Assembly: GCA_020809705.1 (NCBI GenBank)
Contig: CP085828.1
Span: 6,014,001-6,078,000, forward strand
Length of the DNA: 64,000 nt
DNA from: Calonectria ilicicola
Taxonomy: Eukaryota > Ascomycota > Sordariomycetes > Hypocreales > Nectriaceae
Direction: 5' to 3'
Part shown: one piece after another, positions 43,615 through 55,709 of the stretch
Position numbering within the stretch: position 1 is the stretch's first letter
Layout of the letters: every line of letters starts with the position of its first letter
Notes under the pieces: model-generated
What the model was told of the DNA's origin: nothing
Seen by the model: the letters and a program-made list of their open reading frames with translations, nothing else
Databases searched by the model: none
Translations under genes and position numbers: made by a program

Positions 43615-46600
43615 TTCAGCGATCAATGCGCATGCCTTCCTAAGCGGCGAACTGTCGCGCTCGGGGAAGAAGTCGAGTCTGAGGTCGAATCCAAGATTTC
43701 CGTCTGCCAGGTGACGGGACGCGACACATGCGACAGGGCTTTTTTCGGGAATGTCACCAAGACTTACAAGGGTTAGTTGGCTACGCCGTCCGGCAATCCA
43801 AGCTTTTCCCCGGCGGGACATTGTCGGAAAAAAATTGCATTGCGGGATGGCGGGGTATAGTTACCCTACACCCTGCAAATATCGACTATTTTTGAAGTAA
43901 TTGAACCACTTGATAGGTTGGTGGGAAATAGTTGTGATGAAAAATAATAGTTCATTGACGTTTTTATGAGAAAAAAATCCGGTCTTTTAATTTACTTAGA
44001 TTCTCTTATTGCCTCAAAAATATAGTTGAGTGTCTACTGACTAGTCTCTCTGCGAACGAGTTTGGGGAACCACCAGTTAAAAACAGGTTGGAAGAACTGT
44101 ATGAATTTCTTTTTCTATCTCTCCTATTTTTTTTTACTGTGGATTGATTATATGGGATAAATTCAACTAAAGGGAAGGAGAAACGCTAATGTTGGATATA
44201 ATGCAGTTTTGGTTGATTCGGAGGGGCTAAAATTGCAGTGCATCATCGTAACAAACCACATCGGCTGCTGCCCAATCACCTCCGGTTGGGAAGATAGCTG
44301 ATAGATGTTCTTTGATATATATTTTAGAGTGTATATTCTGTAATTAGGAAGATTAAGAAAGTGATTGAAAGAACATACTTTGCCATTTAAATTCACTGGG
44401 TGGCAAAGCATTCCTTCAAGTCTACGTTGTCGAAGATTTTTGTCCTATTCAGTTTGAGAAAGCATTCCTGAAAAATCACTGAAGCGTCCCAAATCTGATA
44501 TTTGGCATGGGGCTTCTCCAGTAGTATTAATTTCCCGGCCTGGATGAAGTTGAATGCTGGCTCTGGCTACTAAACCGAACAATTACCTATGTTAAAACTC
44601 TGCGCTGCGAAGAGAGATATTTTGTTTGCACCCCAGTTTCACAAGAAAACAGTTGTGGTTCACATTGGCCTGCTTGTTCTGTCAGAGACGTGCCATTACC
44701 CGCACCAATAGATATGCTCCAAGCAATAATCTTCCTGGCTATAACGACTCAATAAAAAAATCATAGAGAAATGATAAAGAACATCTGATTTCTTAAAACC
44801 ACCGAATGTTCATATTATTAATACATACCGGTTTATGCCAATTACTAGTAAAGTGATGAAATCGATTAGGTTGGTGATTGGTGTTGTGGAAACGCGATGC
44901 TGGACGTGCGCTGAGCACTTGAGGCAAGATTGAGCATAGAATGGGATTTTGACATTGGAATTTCGGCCATGGAAGTTATGGTAGTTTTTGTATATCAGGA
45001 TGCTCTGGGCAATCCTGATATTTAGACGGGTTTGGGCCACATTCGAGGGCGACGGCTACTTTGCACGTGAAAGGACCAAAAATTAAATGATGACTGGTAC
45101 ATGGCCAAAGTGATTTTTGCAATGTACCTTTTTGCCGCAGTTTCTTTCAGCGTAGTGGAAAATGTGGTATGTATTGAAAGACGAAGAGTGGAAGGGTAAC
45201 GCCCTTTCATTTGCTATGGAGTTTAGATGACTTATTCATAAATAATTTGACCGGGCGAGAGATCTTTGAGGTATCCATTTTACAGTAATATCTGATGATA
45301 CGAGGGGTGGGTTTACAAGAATAAGACCACAAGGAGCTCGTTGAACTCACGGAAGAGATGCTCCGCTGGCTGTCTAATGAAAGGACAAGAGCTGAAAAGT
45401 CGACGAACGATACGTACCTTAACGTGAATGGGAATTCCGTTCTCCCGCTTCGTTCTAAAGGGGATTAAGATCTTCGTGGTTTAGTAGATCAACTATCATC
45501 ATGCCCTAGTGATGTGGTCTAGTCCTCGGCACTGGGGCCCCACAAAGGCAGTTGGCGTACTTGACGATGCACATCACTTTGCAGCATGTGAACTTGATCC
45601 ACCAAAATGATGTGACATCTGAGACTGGGATTACCTTGGTCATCCAGAGTCGCACAAACCATCAAGTTCGTGGCCAAAGCTTTCGCCGATATGAATGAAG
45701 CGGGGGATGAACCTTGCAGGCGTCTGGTGTTGATGGATTGAAACGAGATGAGTAAAAGAGGACAAGCCTACCGGTTACACGCGCCACGGCCGCTGCGATG
45801 TAACACAAGACCAGCCCCAAAGGGGGTGTCATGGAAGCCAAAATCGTATGTTCTCGAGTCTGAGAGCCCTGCTTCTGTAGCATCGGGACGTGTTGCGCCG
45901 AGAGATGGATGTTCCCCTTGCATGCATTGATCTTGTTGCAAGATCGATCATCTGCGCCTTGGCAGCCAAGCATAAGCGAGGTGTGTGCCGACGTGAATTT
46001 TGCAGTTTGGCACGCGGGAGACTGCAATCTGCAGTGATAGACTTAGGCTTGCGCCTGGGTTCGGAATGCTACCGATTCACATGACGGGCTGGCTTGAGCA
46101 TCTCCGCCGATCGATACCAAAAGTCTACCTTTAAACCGCCACTAGGCGGCCTTATTTGAGACGAGATTGTCGGCTTTGGACTTCTGTATGGAAGATGCCG
46201 TCCTGTTTAGTCACCTTGACAGGCAAGGGTCGGCTGGACGGATATCAGCTCCCCGAGCCAAGTCGGAACACCATCGTCTGACCATCCAAGACCAGGCAAC
46301 CCAGGCTTCCCCAATTTACCAGGTTTCCAGGGACTTGTATAAGTTAAGGATAGTGGAGATCAAGGCCCGTGAGGGTCAACGGGAGGAATGCGGGAGAGGG
46401 GGGGCTGGGTTTGGGGAACCGGCTCCGAGAAGTTTGGGGTAAGAGAAAAAGTAATCTGGGGAAGCGCATTAGTTTCTGGAGATATTGGCAGGAAACCCTG
46501 TCTGGCGGACTCCCAGATGGTTGATTCACCAATCTAACTGGGCTTTGACCAAATGATCTGATCAAAATGAAGTGGACGCAGGTGTCGCGGGCGCATCTTT

Positions 46601-47044
46601 GCCGCTGTGATAGAGCTTCCGTTCGTCCGTCCCCCGCGATTCAACCTCACTAGGAGAAGTGGGGCCGTCGTCAGGGCTCCTGGGCGCCGTGTCTTTGCTT
46701 TTTTTGCCCTCTTCGTTCTCAGAATAACGCCCTAGTCGTGATCGGGGGTGGGCCGGGCTGGGACAGGCATTTGTGCCTGCAGATCTGGGGGGGCTGACTC
46801 TGCGGCAAGGGAAATCCTGGGACAGAGTCTTCACCGACAGACACACGTCACACACACAGAAAACGCAGAGATTTCGAAAGGATTTTGGGGATTAAAAATA
46901 TTTCTCTTATGGTATCTGTAGGTATGCTATGTAGGTATGTACATACGCCATGTATTTTGTCATCTCATTATGGTGACACTGGCCATCGCTTCCAGTTGGT
47001 ATTATAAGTGTTATATGTAAATAATCGTGATTCAATAAGTGGCT
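43615..47044. other. 3.4 kb gene-free interval, AT-rich to about 45.6 kb
   Basis: The left end holds the MDM10 promoter. From about 43.85 to 45.6 kb the DNA is AT-rich with stops in all frames and no element I recognise. From 45.6 to 47.0 kb composition is more balanced. A 97-codon minus frame at 46562-46855 (Ser/Pro/Glu-rich) has no supporting homology and is not called. Confidence 0.45.
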
Positions 47045-48306
47045 TTAAGCGCGTTGGATGTTATATGACTCCTGGTGTTTGGTGGAGCTTGCCTCGCTAA
47101 CTGCCCTCTCGTGGTGCTCGGGAATGTCATCCTCATCAGTAGGTCCAAGTCTCGTAATCTCGGTGACGACTGTCTTCTTGATGCCCTCGAGGTTCTCGCG
47201 CTCCTTCAGCTCCAGTTCATCCTCCTCGCCAAGTTCGATGTGAGTTCTGGTAAGAGTGGCGCCGAATCGAGTGTGCTGCGTACGGGCTCCAGTTGCGTGT
47301 GATCGAGATCGAGAGTAGTCGTTGGATCCATCGGTGTTGCTGGCCTTGACCACCTTGCTGATAAGGTCGGCCATGTTCATTTCAATGTGAAGCTTAAGAA
47401 GATAGACCAGAGGGTGGAACTGGACGTAACTGTGGAAATATGTGAGTTGGGGTTCATGCAATGCTTATTGCTTTGTAGAGGGGATACATACACGAAACTG
47501 TTTGGCAGGGACATCATGCAGATGAGGAGAATCTGGATCCAGGTCAGCAAGGGTGTCGTGGTCAGGGGTCAGATTAGGGGATTAAAAAAACTCACATCTA
47601 AAGCAATGGAAATTGCGACGAGGAACAAGTTCATCTGATACAAGCGGTTATACTTGTGAAGGCCGTTGGAAATGAGACGCTGCTTCACGACGTAAATGAA
47701 GTAAAAGTTGAGGGCTGCATCCATGATGGCGAAGATGACCTTTTCGCAGCGATCCCACACATTGTTAATGGCGATATACCGCTCGCTGATCTGTAGACGA
47801 GCGGGCACCCAGATGCAGAAAACGCTGATATTGACAGCCAGGAGAATAAGAAAGCATGTCCACTTTAGTTTTGTGGCGTTGGCGCGAACCAGCATTAACA
47901 GGCCTACTCGATTGATGATGATCTGGATGAGGCATTGCACCTGCATAGACCAAAAGACGACTGTGATAAGGTATTAGCATGTTTCTTTGGTTAGGGGTAG
48001 GCGCATCGTCATCATACTAATAAAGAAGTAAAACTCGAAGCTGGGTGGGATGACTTCACGGAGATAGAGCCAGACCATTACACCAAGGATGGAACTCGAG
48101 ATAACTTCCAGCCAAATGAGCAAAATATAAGTGGTCAGTCTCTGCCGCTTGGTGATGGATTGCTTCGATTGTCGAAAGGCCTTGGCGCAGTTGAAGACGG
48201 TGACACCCAGGGACAAGCCCCAGATGATGGAGGCAACATTCATGTCATCATCACTGGTCTGTTCATACTGAAAGTTCTCCGGCACAAGAAATCCGCGGGG
48301 AGCCAT
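47045..48306 (-). CDS. Fungal multi-pass integral membrane protein, 359 aa
   Basis: Four exons join in frame: 48306-48018, 47960-47596, 47532-47492 and 47429-47045, with introns of 57, 63 and 62 nt and standard GT..AG ends. Start is MAPRGFLVPENF. About seven hydrophobic segments are visible, including SIIWGLSLGVTVFNC, TYILLIWLEVISSSILGVMV, VGLLMLVRA, WTCFLILLAVNISVFCIWV, AIMDAALNFYFIYVV and LFLVAISIALDILLICMM. They are followed by a soluble C-terminal ~110 residues with many charged residues. The number and spacing recall 7-TM fungal proteins, but I see no PTH11 CFEM domain or rhodopsin lysine. This is a recurrent Pezizomycotina family of unknown function. A receptor or transporter role is only possible, not shown. 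Confidence 0.72.
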
Positions 48307-51300
48307 GTCGACGGTTGCAGTGGGCACAACCCGCAAACTGGCACTCGAAGTGCGTCGTCGTGGTGCTGTCGTGAGGTCGTGGGAGGTCCGCAGAACAAGT
48401 GGAATCGAACTGGAAGTAAAAAGCAAATCCCCCGACCCGACCAACTCTCTATGTAAGACAGAGCAGCAAACAAAAGAGGGCGGATGGGGCGTTGAATGCA
48501 GGTGGGGAGGAATAACGGGTATTTTAGAATGCTCCATCAATCCAGGAGTCCAAATGCAGTGGTCACGGCTTTCCAGCAAGGCTTATGTTGGCAACCAGGA
48601 TCCAGGCTCTTCCTGGAGAAGCCTGTCAGCTAGCTGCGGGCGGTGATCCGAGTCGCGCACCTGGTCGAGGGCCTAGACTAGGCTTGCCGAGCCAGAAGCT
48701 AGTACGAAGCTGGCGACAAGGGGCGGACGCCTCACACTCCACCCGCGCCATGGTGTTGGCAGGAGGCCGATACGTGATACGGCGGGAACGGGAATTGACA
48801 CTGCACTAGAGAAGCATGGCCCAGCCAAAGGCACGGCGGCGACGGGGGATTGGCCGGGCTGGGCTGAGATTCTCGCCCTTCTGTGGCAGTATTTCCAGAG
48901 AGAATCCGGAAGGTTGGTGGAACAACCCTCTCTGGAAGACAGCGCAGCATGTGTGTTCCAGATTGGCTTCAGAAGTGGCTTCGAGGTCAAAACTCTGGCT
49001 TTGGCTCTGCAGCTCCGGGTCCCCGCCCAAAGCGATCCTACTACACCTGCGGCACTCAGCCCTCGAATGCCACTCTCTCATCTCATCACCAACAGTGCGC
49101 AGCAAACCTCGAGGATTTCCGGCAGGCCGAATCCCTGAAACGACCCTTGGCCATTAGACCCCTGGACCAACGCGTGGCTCCGTATGGTGCGAGTCAGTGT
49201 CTTACAGCAGACCCCAACCGCGATCGGCGCAAGGATCCACCCACCAAAGACGTCGATGGACCAGGGGACCGGCAGCAAGGAGAAAATGTCGCTATAGCGC
49301 CAGAACAGTCCCAAAATGGGACTCGAAAAATGGCTGGAAGCGTTCGTGCCGCCTTCTTGGAGCGACTCACCCAGCGCGCTGGAAATGGGGCCATATCGTG
49401 CCACTCTGACTTCACGACACACAGACGAGACCTAAGCCTTCCCCAGATCTCCAGGTTCAACCCCGCGAATCTGAAAATAGAGCGAGATCTCGATCGGCTG
49501 GGTTGACTGCATACACAAATCCCCGTACGAGAGCGTGTAGGACAATTCTTTCTCCTTCAACCAGACACCCCATTAACCGGGTATTTTTACATCCGGCCAA
49601 ATTTGACCATCCTGGCTTAGCTAACGACATCTGTGTCGGTAGCCCCAAGCCAGACTACGCAGAATCACACACAAATTGGTGAAAATCTCTGCAAAGATCC
49701 TCAGAAGCTGAGACCAAGTGAGGACCCTGGCCCGCTCTAAGCATCCAAAACTTGTGTGCTAGGGTACTGGCGTTAGCTGCCTTGTCCCCCCCCTCCCCCC
49801 CATGCACATCGGTCAACTCGATTGTGCTATACTTACGGAGCGCCTATCTCGTATGACCGTCAAGTCTAGACACTTGAGCCGTCTCTGAGTGGCGTGCACG
49901 AGGAACCCGTCGAGTGTGGTAGGGCTGTCTAGTGAATCATCACTTGTGTGCCTGACTTAGACTGGTGAGGGCCGGCACTTGAGGCTGACCCAGCTGGTGG
50001 CCAACGTCGTCGTTTCAACTCCACATATGCCATCATGTCGCTTAGGGCAGTAGAACGAACTTGAACGATGGCAAACGCTGGCTTAGCACCATTAGAGCAA
50101 TGATTCGCATTGCACACTCTCTTTTGGTTAGCTAGGGTGCTTTCTTTTTGGCACTATGGCTCTAAACCAGTGTCTACTTCGTAAACCAGAAGATGCCAAT
50201 TTGAGACGGTTGAGCGGTCTCATCCTTCGAGAGCGCCAGGACTGTCGATCGCCTAGTGATGGCAGAGGATCGTAGGAGGGCTGAAGGCGGGTCTGATCCC
50301 GGTGCTTCGAATGTTGATTATCAGTTGGTTTCTCGACGCCGGTGCTACCATCGAGGTCTCGGAGCGAGCTCACCCGAGTTTCGGTGAATGAGCTTGTGGC
50401 CCCGCCAATTTACAGGCTCATGTCCCGCGCTGAACACGGATAAGTGTGATCAGGATCAAGTCTTTGCGTACGCGGGCACATGTAACTTTGACATGTGGAG
50501 GACAGGCATTGACCCTGCTACCGAAGGGCTCGAGCAACGACATTCGCGATTCATGTGAGGCGAATGTGCCAATGTCGCATGCTCAGAAGGTTCATGTCTC
50601 GCTCCAATATCGTTTGCCGGATGTTTATATTGCGGCTCCGTGAAAATGTGTTCGGCTGCCAGATATGTTCGGCTGCCAGATTCACCCGAGACTCTTCAAG
50701 ACACGTCAAGCAAGACAGAGGCTTAATCTGAAACTGCAGACCAGTTAGGGATCAACAGTCGCATCGAATCCTTGCCACAAATGCACACACACATGTACAT
50801 GCACCCGCACCCGCACCCGCATCCGCACACATACAAGCGATGTTTTCCCGTGTGTGGCGGCCGCTGAGATGGTGCCAGCTGGGAAGCCAAGCATCAGCCC
50901 AAGCCGCCAGTCCGAGCACAAGTGCCCTCTCCAACGGGTGATAGTACGATCCCCCGGCTAGTTTCCAGCAGCACGGTCTAGCGCGCTCTAAGCTACCGTG
51001 ATGTTCCAAATGCGGGAAGGAAAATCCCCTAGAGAAAGTCTGCTGTTGAGGTACGAAGATGTTTTGCTATTGCCGGGCTTAGGAGCTTTGCTTGATGTTT
51101 GGACCCTGAATTCTTGGCCTGTCGCTCACCACGTGCTGTTGGCCACGAGCCACGCAGCGGGTGAGCGCCACCCTCCCGCATGCCGCCCGTCGGCCTTTCA
51201 CCACGTGTGTCGCACGCATCGCATAGGGGCACTGACTCGCTGGAACTGCGCGCAATAGAATTGAAGCCAGGGGTGGGCAACGGAATATTCCCTTGTCGGG

Positions 51301-52830
51301 GCCGAACTTGACGAGTCGCAGACGAGACGAGCACCCGAGACGCGGTCAAGTCAGCCTGGCTCCAGCTCTCTGGTTCGCAGCTAATCCGCCCAGGCACGCT
51401 TAACCGTCTCTCAGCCTGATTAGCCCGTATAATCGAGCACTAGCTAACCGACCGCTCTCTGGAAGACAAAAGACGCGCGCTAGGCACTGCAGTCCCGACG
51501 CCCCGTCACTTTTGGTAGCCAAAACTAATACCGGCCGTACGGAGCATCAACGTTGACCCATATTTTCAACTTCAAACTAAATTGTTGATGACGAACTTGG
51601 ATATTTTGTTTGGTGTAAGCACACTATTGTCTCTCTTTAGTGAGTTTTTTTCCTCCGGTTGGGGTAAGAATGTCCGCGCGGAATAGCTGCTGCCGCGCAG
51701 CTCAAGGATGAAATTGGCGACGGCACATTGGCCACACGTTCATCCAACAAGGACTGGGGAGCGCTCTGGAAGCGCGGAAGCCCCATTCCGGACACAAGCT
51801 AGAAGCGAGAGCGAGTGAGACATGGGGATCGATTATTTCTGCAAATCACCGCATCGTTTGACAGAATATTCTTGTGTCACCCAAGACATTTCAACTTGGA
51901 CCACCGCCCATGCTAAAAGCCACAGGACCGTGAGCATTGGAATTGCACCGCAAGGTTCAATCAAAGCGACGATGATGACGCAAAGTTCGGAGAGCGGTCA
52001 AGACCTTTTTTTCGGGCACGTATAGGATAATGATTGATACCAGGAAACATGATCTACAACTCCGCGGATCAAAGAAAATGACGGACGGTGGGTAATTACC
52101 GACAAGTTTGTTGGGGGCCATGGCTTCTAGTCTGAGCACCACAATTATTGGTGTTGACTAGCAAATGTTCATCCCCCTCCCTCCCACATTGCCAGGAGAG
52201 AATAATTCCAGAATCTAAATGTGTCCAGGCAAATTATTTAGCGGTGTAAAACATTCCTGGCATAATTCGTCTGAATATTCTGGGTGTAGTCTAGGGTGGT
52301 TCCCTGTTCGTCTAATCAAGCTGGTTTGGCTTCACTAAGCATCTCTTTCTGTTATTCTGGCTAGTTTTTGCATGGACTGCACAAATAGCCTCTTCGTAAT
52401 TAAACACTTTTTTTTTATATGCCTTATTTTTGTTTTGGTCTTTCCTCTGTTGAATTTGAGAGTCTGGCTTGAGAAAGCCAGTCGGATGTCCCGGTTTGGG
52501 GTTGGTCCCTCTCGAACTTTTTTTAAACTCTTAAATTTTAGAGTTGACATAGTTAGTCCATGTCCGATTCAGAGAAGCTCCTTCATTCTTGTTAAATCTT
52601 TTGTCAAATAGATCCTGAATACAAACACCTCATGCACAACCTCAATATTTTATGAGGTGTTTTCTGGGCCTGTAGCAGATAGTGGCTATGTCTCAGAACG
52701 CCTCTCACGTGAATTGCTAGTCGGTGACGTAGACTTGCAGATCATGAATAGGCAACAAGCTTCACAATTTTGGTGTATTTTGCTCATCAACATCATGGAT
52801 TTTTGTTGCATAAAGAGACGGGCTAAAAAA
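48307..52830. other. 4.5 kb gene-free interval before the HET gene
   Basis: No gene supportable. Small repeats only: a CCGCACCCGCAC tandem near 50805-50825 and a directly repeated TGTTCGGCTGCCAGAT at about 50648-50682. A 207-codon plus frame at 48883-49506 lacks family resemblance. AT content rises after 51.5 kb toward the HET gene. Confidence 0.45.
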
Positions 52831-54729
52831 ATGCCACCAGATTCAGGTTCTGTTTCTTCGCAAGAGTCGAACCGGCTTCAGGACCCGGATGACAAACAGT
52901 CGGCGTACGTATACGAACCACTCAAAGCAGATCCATCCGAAATTCGCCTTTTGGAACTGAAGCCAGGCGAATGGGATGACGTTATCAGCTGCAAATTGAC
53001 ACATTCTGAGCTGAATGATCAGTCGGAATATGAGGCACTTTCTTACCTTTGGGGCAACCCAACCGAGACTCTTCCAATCTTGCTGGGCGATAAGCAGCAC
53101 CAAGTTACAACTAACCTAGAGGCTGCCCTGCGACACCTACGCTATACCTCAAAGACAAGAGTCTTGTGGGTCGACGCGTTGTGCATCAACCAAGCGGATC
53201 TTGCCGAGAGAGCAGAACAGGTGCAAAAGATGCACACAATCTACGCTCAGTCCTGGCACGTTATTGCCTGGACTGGCGTGTCTAGCAATGATAGCGATGA
53301 GGCACTTGATTTGTTACAGAGATTTGGGGAGTTCGCCTGCACCCTGAGCCCAGACCCAATGGGCATAGACAATAAAGGCGGCACTGCGTCGACCTACCTG
53401 ACCGAACTCGGGTTCCCGGTGGAATCTCAGAATTGGACATCTTTGTTCAACTTCTTTGACAGGCCATACTGGTCTCGTGTTTGGGTAATACAAGAACTTG
53501 TAACCCGGGGATTTTGGGGGACCATCAAGCCATGTACAATCGTGTGTGGGAAAGCCAACCTCGCCATTAGGGACTACTATAGTGCATGCGCCGGTCTTGG
53601 CTACCTCATGCACTCTCCGAAGCTTTTGAACCCGGAAACGGGCGATTTCGATGGGCCCTTGCGCTCACTGATCCTCGGGAACTACACTTTCCCTTCTCGG
53701 GGGATGATAATGGGTCAGGCAATCCTAATTTGCGAAGGCGAGTCTATGTACGGGCCACCAACATTAGAAATGCTCCGACAACACACAAGATTGTTCGAGG
53801 CAACCGATGACAGAGACAAAATATATGCTCTGTTAGGCATGGCCCTCGAAGAAGACCAATTCGTCCGTCCAGACTACAAAAAACCAACCAACACCCTTCT
53901 CATGGAGTATACAAAATTTTTTGTAAAAAGAGACCGCTCTTTAAACGTAATATTCTCAAATCGAAAGGAGCCATGCGGAACAGGTCCAAGTTGGGCTCCT
54001 GAGATGCATGTCAGGCATCAAGCCAATGACCTCTGGGGTACTCCAAATCTTAACCCAACCTTCCGAGCATCTGGTGAAATGAAACCAGAGGTAGACTTCG
54101 ATGAAGCAAAAGGGTTGATGCGTTCGAAGGGTTTATTAATTGGCGAACTCACGCGAGTGATCGGGCCCGCGCGAAACAGCCCGACTCCTGCGACTAACGC
54201 AGTGGATCTACGTGACAAGATGGGCGCTACAAAGGTCTTTGAGGAGTTATATGCATATGCAGAGACTCTTAACGCGACGGAATATGGCGTTTTTTGGCGA
54301 ACGCTCATCTTCGACCTTGAGCAGACTCATTTTGAAGGCCCAGTGACTTCCCCCGCATCTCCAGAACTGGAGTTAATAAGCCGAGTCTACTTTAAACTTA
54401 TGCCTGTACCGAGTGACTTCAACCCGGAGGCACTAGATGGCACTAGGGCTCTCCAATACATTACGCCTTTTGGTGCTCGATTAAATAGCGTATACTCAGA
54501 TCGCACATTCTTTTCGACAGCAGAGGGGTTCATGGGCATGGGGCCTTATTGCGCCCAGCCTGGAGATATTGTGGTAATTCTGTACGGGTGTGATCGTTGC
54601 ATTGTTTTGAGGCCGAAGGATGGCGGATACTTCATCGTAGGAGACGCATATGTACAAGGTGCGATGAATGGAGAAATGATAGAGAAGAGGGGGGGAGAAA
54701 TGGAGGAAAGGACATTTAATATTTTTTAA
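52831..54729 (+). CDS. Heterokaryon-incompatibility (HET) domain protein, 632 aa
   Basis: The HET domain occupies roughly residues 60-225. Signature blocks are present in order: YEALSYLWGN (67-76), RVLWVDALCINQAD (110-123), ERAEQVQKMHTIYAQSWHVI and FFDRPYWSRVWVIQELV (208-224). HET domains are TIR-like and trigger cell death after non-self recognition between hyphae (family knowledge). The C-terminal part has the usual LLGMA and RPDY blocks and the closing GDIVVILYGCDRC...GDAYVQGAMNGE segment. No NACHT, WD or TPR domain is attached. The start is uncertain: in-frame ATGs exist at 52744 and 52795, and the frame is open to a GTG at 52657. I chose 52831 because the residues before it look poor. 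No intron needed. Surrounded by AT-rich DNA. Confidence 0.88.
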   Translation: MPPDSGSVSSQESNRLQDPDDKQSAYVYEPLKADPSEIRLLELKPGEWDDVISCKLTHSELNDQSEYEALSYLWGNPTETLPILLGDKQHQVTTNLEAALRHLRYTSKTRVLWVDALCINQADLAERAEQVQKMHTIYAQSWHVIAWTGVSSNDSDEALDLLQRFGEFACTLSPDPMGIDNKGGTASTYLTELGFPVESQNWTSLFNFFDRPYWSRVWVIQELVTRGFWGTIKPCTIVCGKANLAIRDYYSACAGLGYLMHSPKLLNPETGDFDGPLRSLILGNYTFPSRGMIMGQAILICEGESMYGPPTLEMLRQHTRLFEATDDRDKIYALLGMALEEDQFVRPDYKKPTNTLLMEYTKFFVKRDRSLNVIFSNRKEPCGTGPSWAPEMHVRHQANDLWGTPNLNPTFRASGEMKPEVDFDEAKGLMRSKGLLIGELTRVIGPARNSPTPATNAVDLRDKMGATKVFEELYAYAETLNATEYGVFWRTLIFDLEQTHFEGPVTSPASPELELISRVYFKLMPVPSDFNPEALDGTRALQYITPFGARLNSVYSDRTFFSTAEGFMGMGPYCAQPGDIVVILYGCDRCIVLRPKDGGYFIVGDAYVQGAMNGEMIEKRGGEMEERTFNIF

Positions 54730-55064
54730 ACGTACACATTGCATTTTATTGATGAGAAATAAATAACTTTGATGAATTCTTTTTTCTTTGGGTAAACAAA
54801 GCAAAGTTTAGTTATCTCCTGACGTTTGGTGTCTTGACTTTGACCTTGCTGGATAGCCAAATTTTTTATCTGTAAGAAGAAAAGAATGAGGGAACACATG
54901 CCCCCGAAGTTTTAACGCCATTGCGCATCCCCTTAGCATTTGCATCAACTCTCTTCGCTTTCAAGACGGGTTACTCGTAAGCGCAAATCTCAACTTGCAC
55001 ATCGCCTGTAAACGCAGATTTCCATTTGAGATACCTTCGCAGCACTATCACGGCCATCATAATA
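54730..55064. other. HET-Nudix intergenic gap
   Basis: 335 bp holding the HET 3' UTR and the Nudix promoter. No element recognised. Confidence 0.45.
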
Positions 55065-55628
55065 ATGGCCGCTTCAACTTTTCCTGCAATCAATTTCCCC
55101 GCGGAAGATTTTGTCGAGAGCTGTGGCGCCATCCTTTTCGACTTTTCGGGATCTACCACTCAAGTCTGCCTTGTTCACTACCTACCCAAAGATGAATGGA
55201 TGCTTGCGAAAGGACGCCGCAACTGTGGCGAGTCGAGACATGAAGGCGCTATTCGGGAGATGAGAGAAGAAACAGGGTACCACTGCCACCTCCTCCCGAT
55301 CACCATGCCCACTCGCGCTCCAGCTGCAACCGAAGAAGGCAACGTCCCCGATCGCCCGCGCTCTTACCCGGGCATAACAGAGCCATTCATGGTCACTGTC
55401 AGAGAGACCGACGAAAAAGCCAACATCAAAATAATTTGGTGGTACATTGCTGAGGTTGAGAACCGAGCTGAGGGTGGCAAGGGAGAAGAGGAATTTGCAT
55501 CACAGTTTTTCGACACCCAGGACGCATTACAAAAGCTGACATTCCAAGGGGACAAGGAGATCTTGAACAGGGCTGTCGAGCTTGTCGAGATGAACAGATC
55601 TAACAAGGCTCAGTCGTCGCGAACATAA
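55065..55628 (+). CDS. Nudix hydrolase, 187 aa
   Basis: Start ATG at 55065; the frame runs further upstream only from a TTG. A complete Nudix box is visible: G50, E56, then REMREETGY at 64-72, fitting Gx5Ex7REuxEExGu. It is preceded by a beta strand (CGAILF), and WMLAKGRR leads into the box as in diadenosine/diphosphoinositol polyphosphate-type Nudix enzymes. Residues after the box (PRSYPGITEPFMVTVRETD, then IIWWYIAEVE) complete the fold. Cytosolic, no signal peptide. Expected to hydrolyse a nucleoside-diphosphate-linked compound; the substrate cannot be told. It follows the HET gene on the same strand 335 bp away, but there is no evidence of co-regulation. Confidence 0.9.
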   Translation: MAASTFPAINFPAEDFVESCGAILFDFSGSTTQVCLVHYLPKDEWMLAKGRRNCGESRHEGAIREMREETGYHCHLLPITMPTRAPAATEEGNVPDRPRSYPGITEPFMVTVRETDEKANIKIIWWYIAEVENRAEGGKGEEEFASQFFDTQDALQKLTFQGDKEILNRAVELVEMNRSNKAQSSRT

Positions 55629-55709
55629 GGAGTGGGCAGAGAAGAAGAAATTTGTCATGGATGGACCCTCTCTTCATCTCTACTCTAGGAATCTTAGACC
55701 TTTGCAAGT

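Noticed and set aside
46562..46855. 97-codon minus frame, Ser/Pro/Glu-rich
   Set aside because: No homology, no intron links to the membrane-protein gene could be found, and the composition alone is not enough.
48883..49506. 207-codon plus frame
   Set aside because: No recognisable motif; overlapping frames on both strands of similar length.
50805..50830. CCGCAC-type tandem units considered as a CRISPR or telomere-like array
   Set aside because: Only a few short units without spacers; an ordinary microsatellite, and the genome is eukaryotic.
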